The translations under genes were made by a program, and so were the position numbers. A DNA stretch of 5,012 nt from Candidatus Tayloriibacteriota bacterium (GTDB lineage Bacteria > Patescibacteriota > Minisyncoccia > Phycocordibacterales > PALSA-1337), in the NCBI GenBank assembly GCA_003170325.1, contig PMZP01000074.1:1-5012 (forward strand). Reading direction: 5' to 3'. Of this stretch, positions 4,930 through 5,012 are shown in pieces (position 1 is the stretch's first letter; the number at the start of each line of letters is the position of its first letter). The notes beneath the pieces were generated by a model. That model searched no databases, had not been told where the DNA came from, and saw nothing but the letters and a program-made list of their open reading frames with translations.

Positions 4930-4974
4930 GGCGACTATCCACAGTTTATCCTCGTGAATAAGCGGATTTCGAGG

Positions 4975-4980
4975 TAAAAT
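4975..4980 (+). promoter_or_regulatory. -10 element of the last, partial gene
   Basis: TAAAAT (5 of 6 matches to TATAAT) ends 6 nt before the ATG at 4987. No good -35 is visible upstream. The geometry again suggests a leaderless message. Confidence 0.45.
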
Positions 4981-4986
4981 TAGGGC

Positions 4987-5012
4987 ATGAAAAAATACAT
5001 AACTATATTTGC
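4987..5012 (+). CDS. Start of an unidentified gene, cut by the window end
   Basis: Eight complete codons read M-K-K-Y-I-T-I-F before the window ends. Two lysines followed by hydrophobic residues fit the beginning of a signal peptide or membrane anchor, but this is too short to assign. AGGG at 4982-4985 is too close to the ATG to be a good SD. The TAAAAT six bases upstream favours this start. Confidence 0.5.

Noticed and set aside
4935..4943. DnaA-box-like CTATCCACA downstream of valS
   Set aside because: A single 8-of-9 match with no cluster, no AT-rich unwinding region and no replication genes nearby; likely chance.

Overview
The window most likely comes from a Candidate Phyla Radiation (Patescibacteria) genome, probably Parcubacteria-like. 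This is an inference from three things read in the sequence: a short, divergent ValRS carrying in-frame 7-nt repeats of the GAAATYC type; a secreted protein ending in an Ig/PKD-like domain of a type I associate with CPR surface proteins; and several start codons lying directly behind a -10 element with no Shine-Dalgarno sequence. No rRNA or other phylogenetic marker is present, so the placement is tentative.

Left block (1 to about 1480, AT-rich, roughly 33-37% GC in sampled lines): an SD-led orphan gene (40-549); then, behind its own promoter, an apparent two-gene operon of an 81-residue DUF5678-like protein (679-924) and a retropepsin-like aspartic protease (931-1479) with an intact D-T-G-A-T active-site motif. 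A 15/16-nt direct repeat sits on the stop codon of the first gene and on the start codon of the second.

Centre (1480-1971): about 110 bp without a recognised gene, then a complete minus-strand expression unit: promoter, SD, a 73-codon gene for a small ubiquitin-like/ThiS-like beta-grasp protein (1640-1861) and a strong intrinsic terminator (1589-1615). Plus-strand reading frames over it are shadows.

Right block (1972-5012, about 50% GC): a divergently transcribed secreted surface protein (1972-2691) built from a signal peptide, a Gly/Tyr-rich segment, six Q-P-Q-P octapeptide repeats and an Ig-like domain; then valS (2711-4921), with class I signature motifs and an editing domain but no C-terminal coiled-coil arm; and the first codons of another gene (4987 to the window end).

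The protease pair looks like one functional unit. The beta-grasp gene and the surface gene share a compact divergent promoter region and could be co-controlled. ValRS is housekeeping. The sharp composition change near 1480-1600 suggests the left block has a different history from the right one. The best candidates for something undescribed are the DUF5678-like/retropepsin pair, the lone beta-grasp protein, and the orphan first gene, which has a faint TraB/GumN/EreA-like motif layout.
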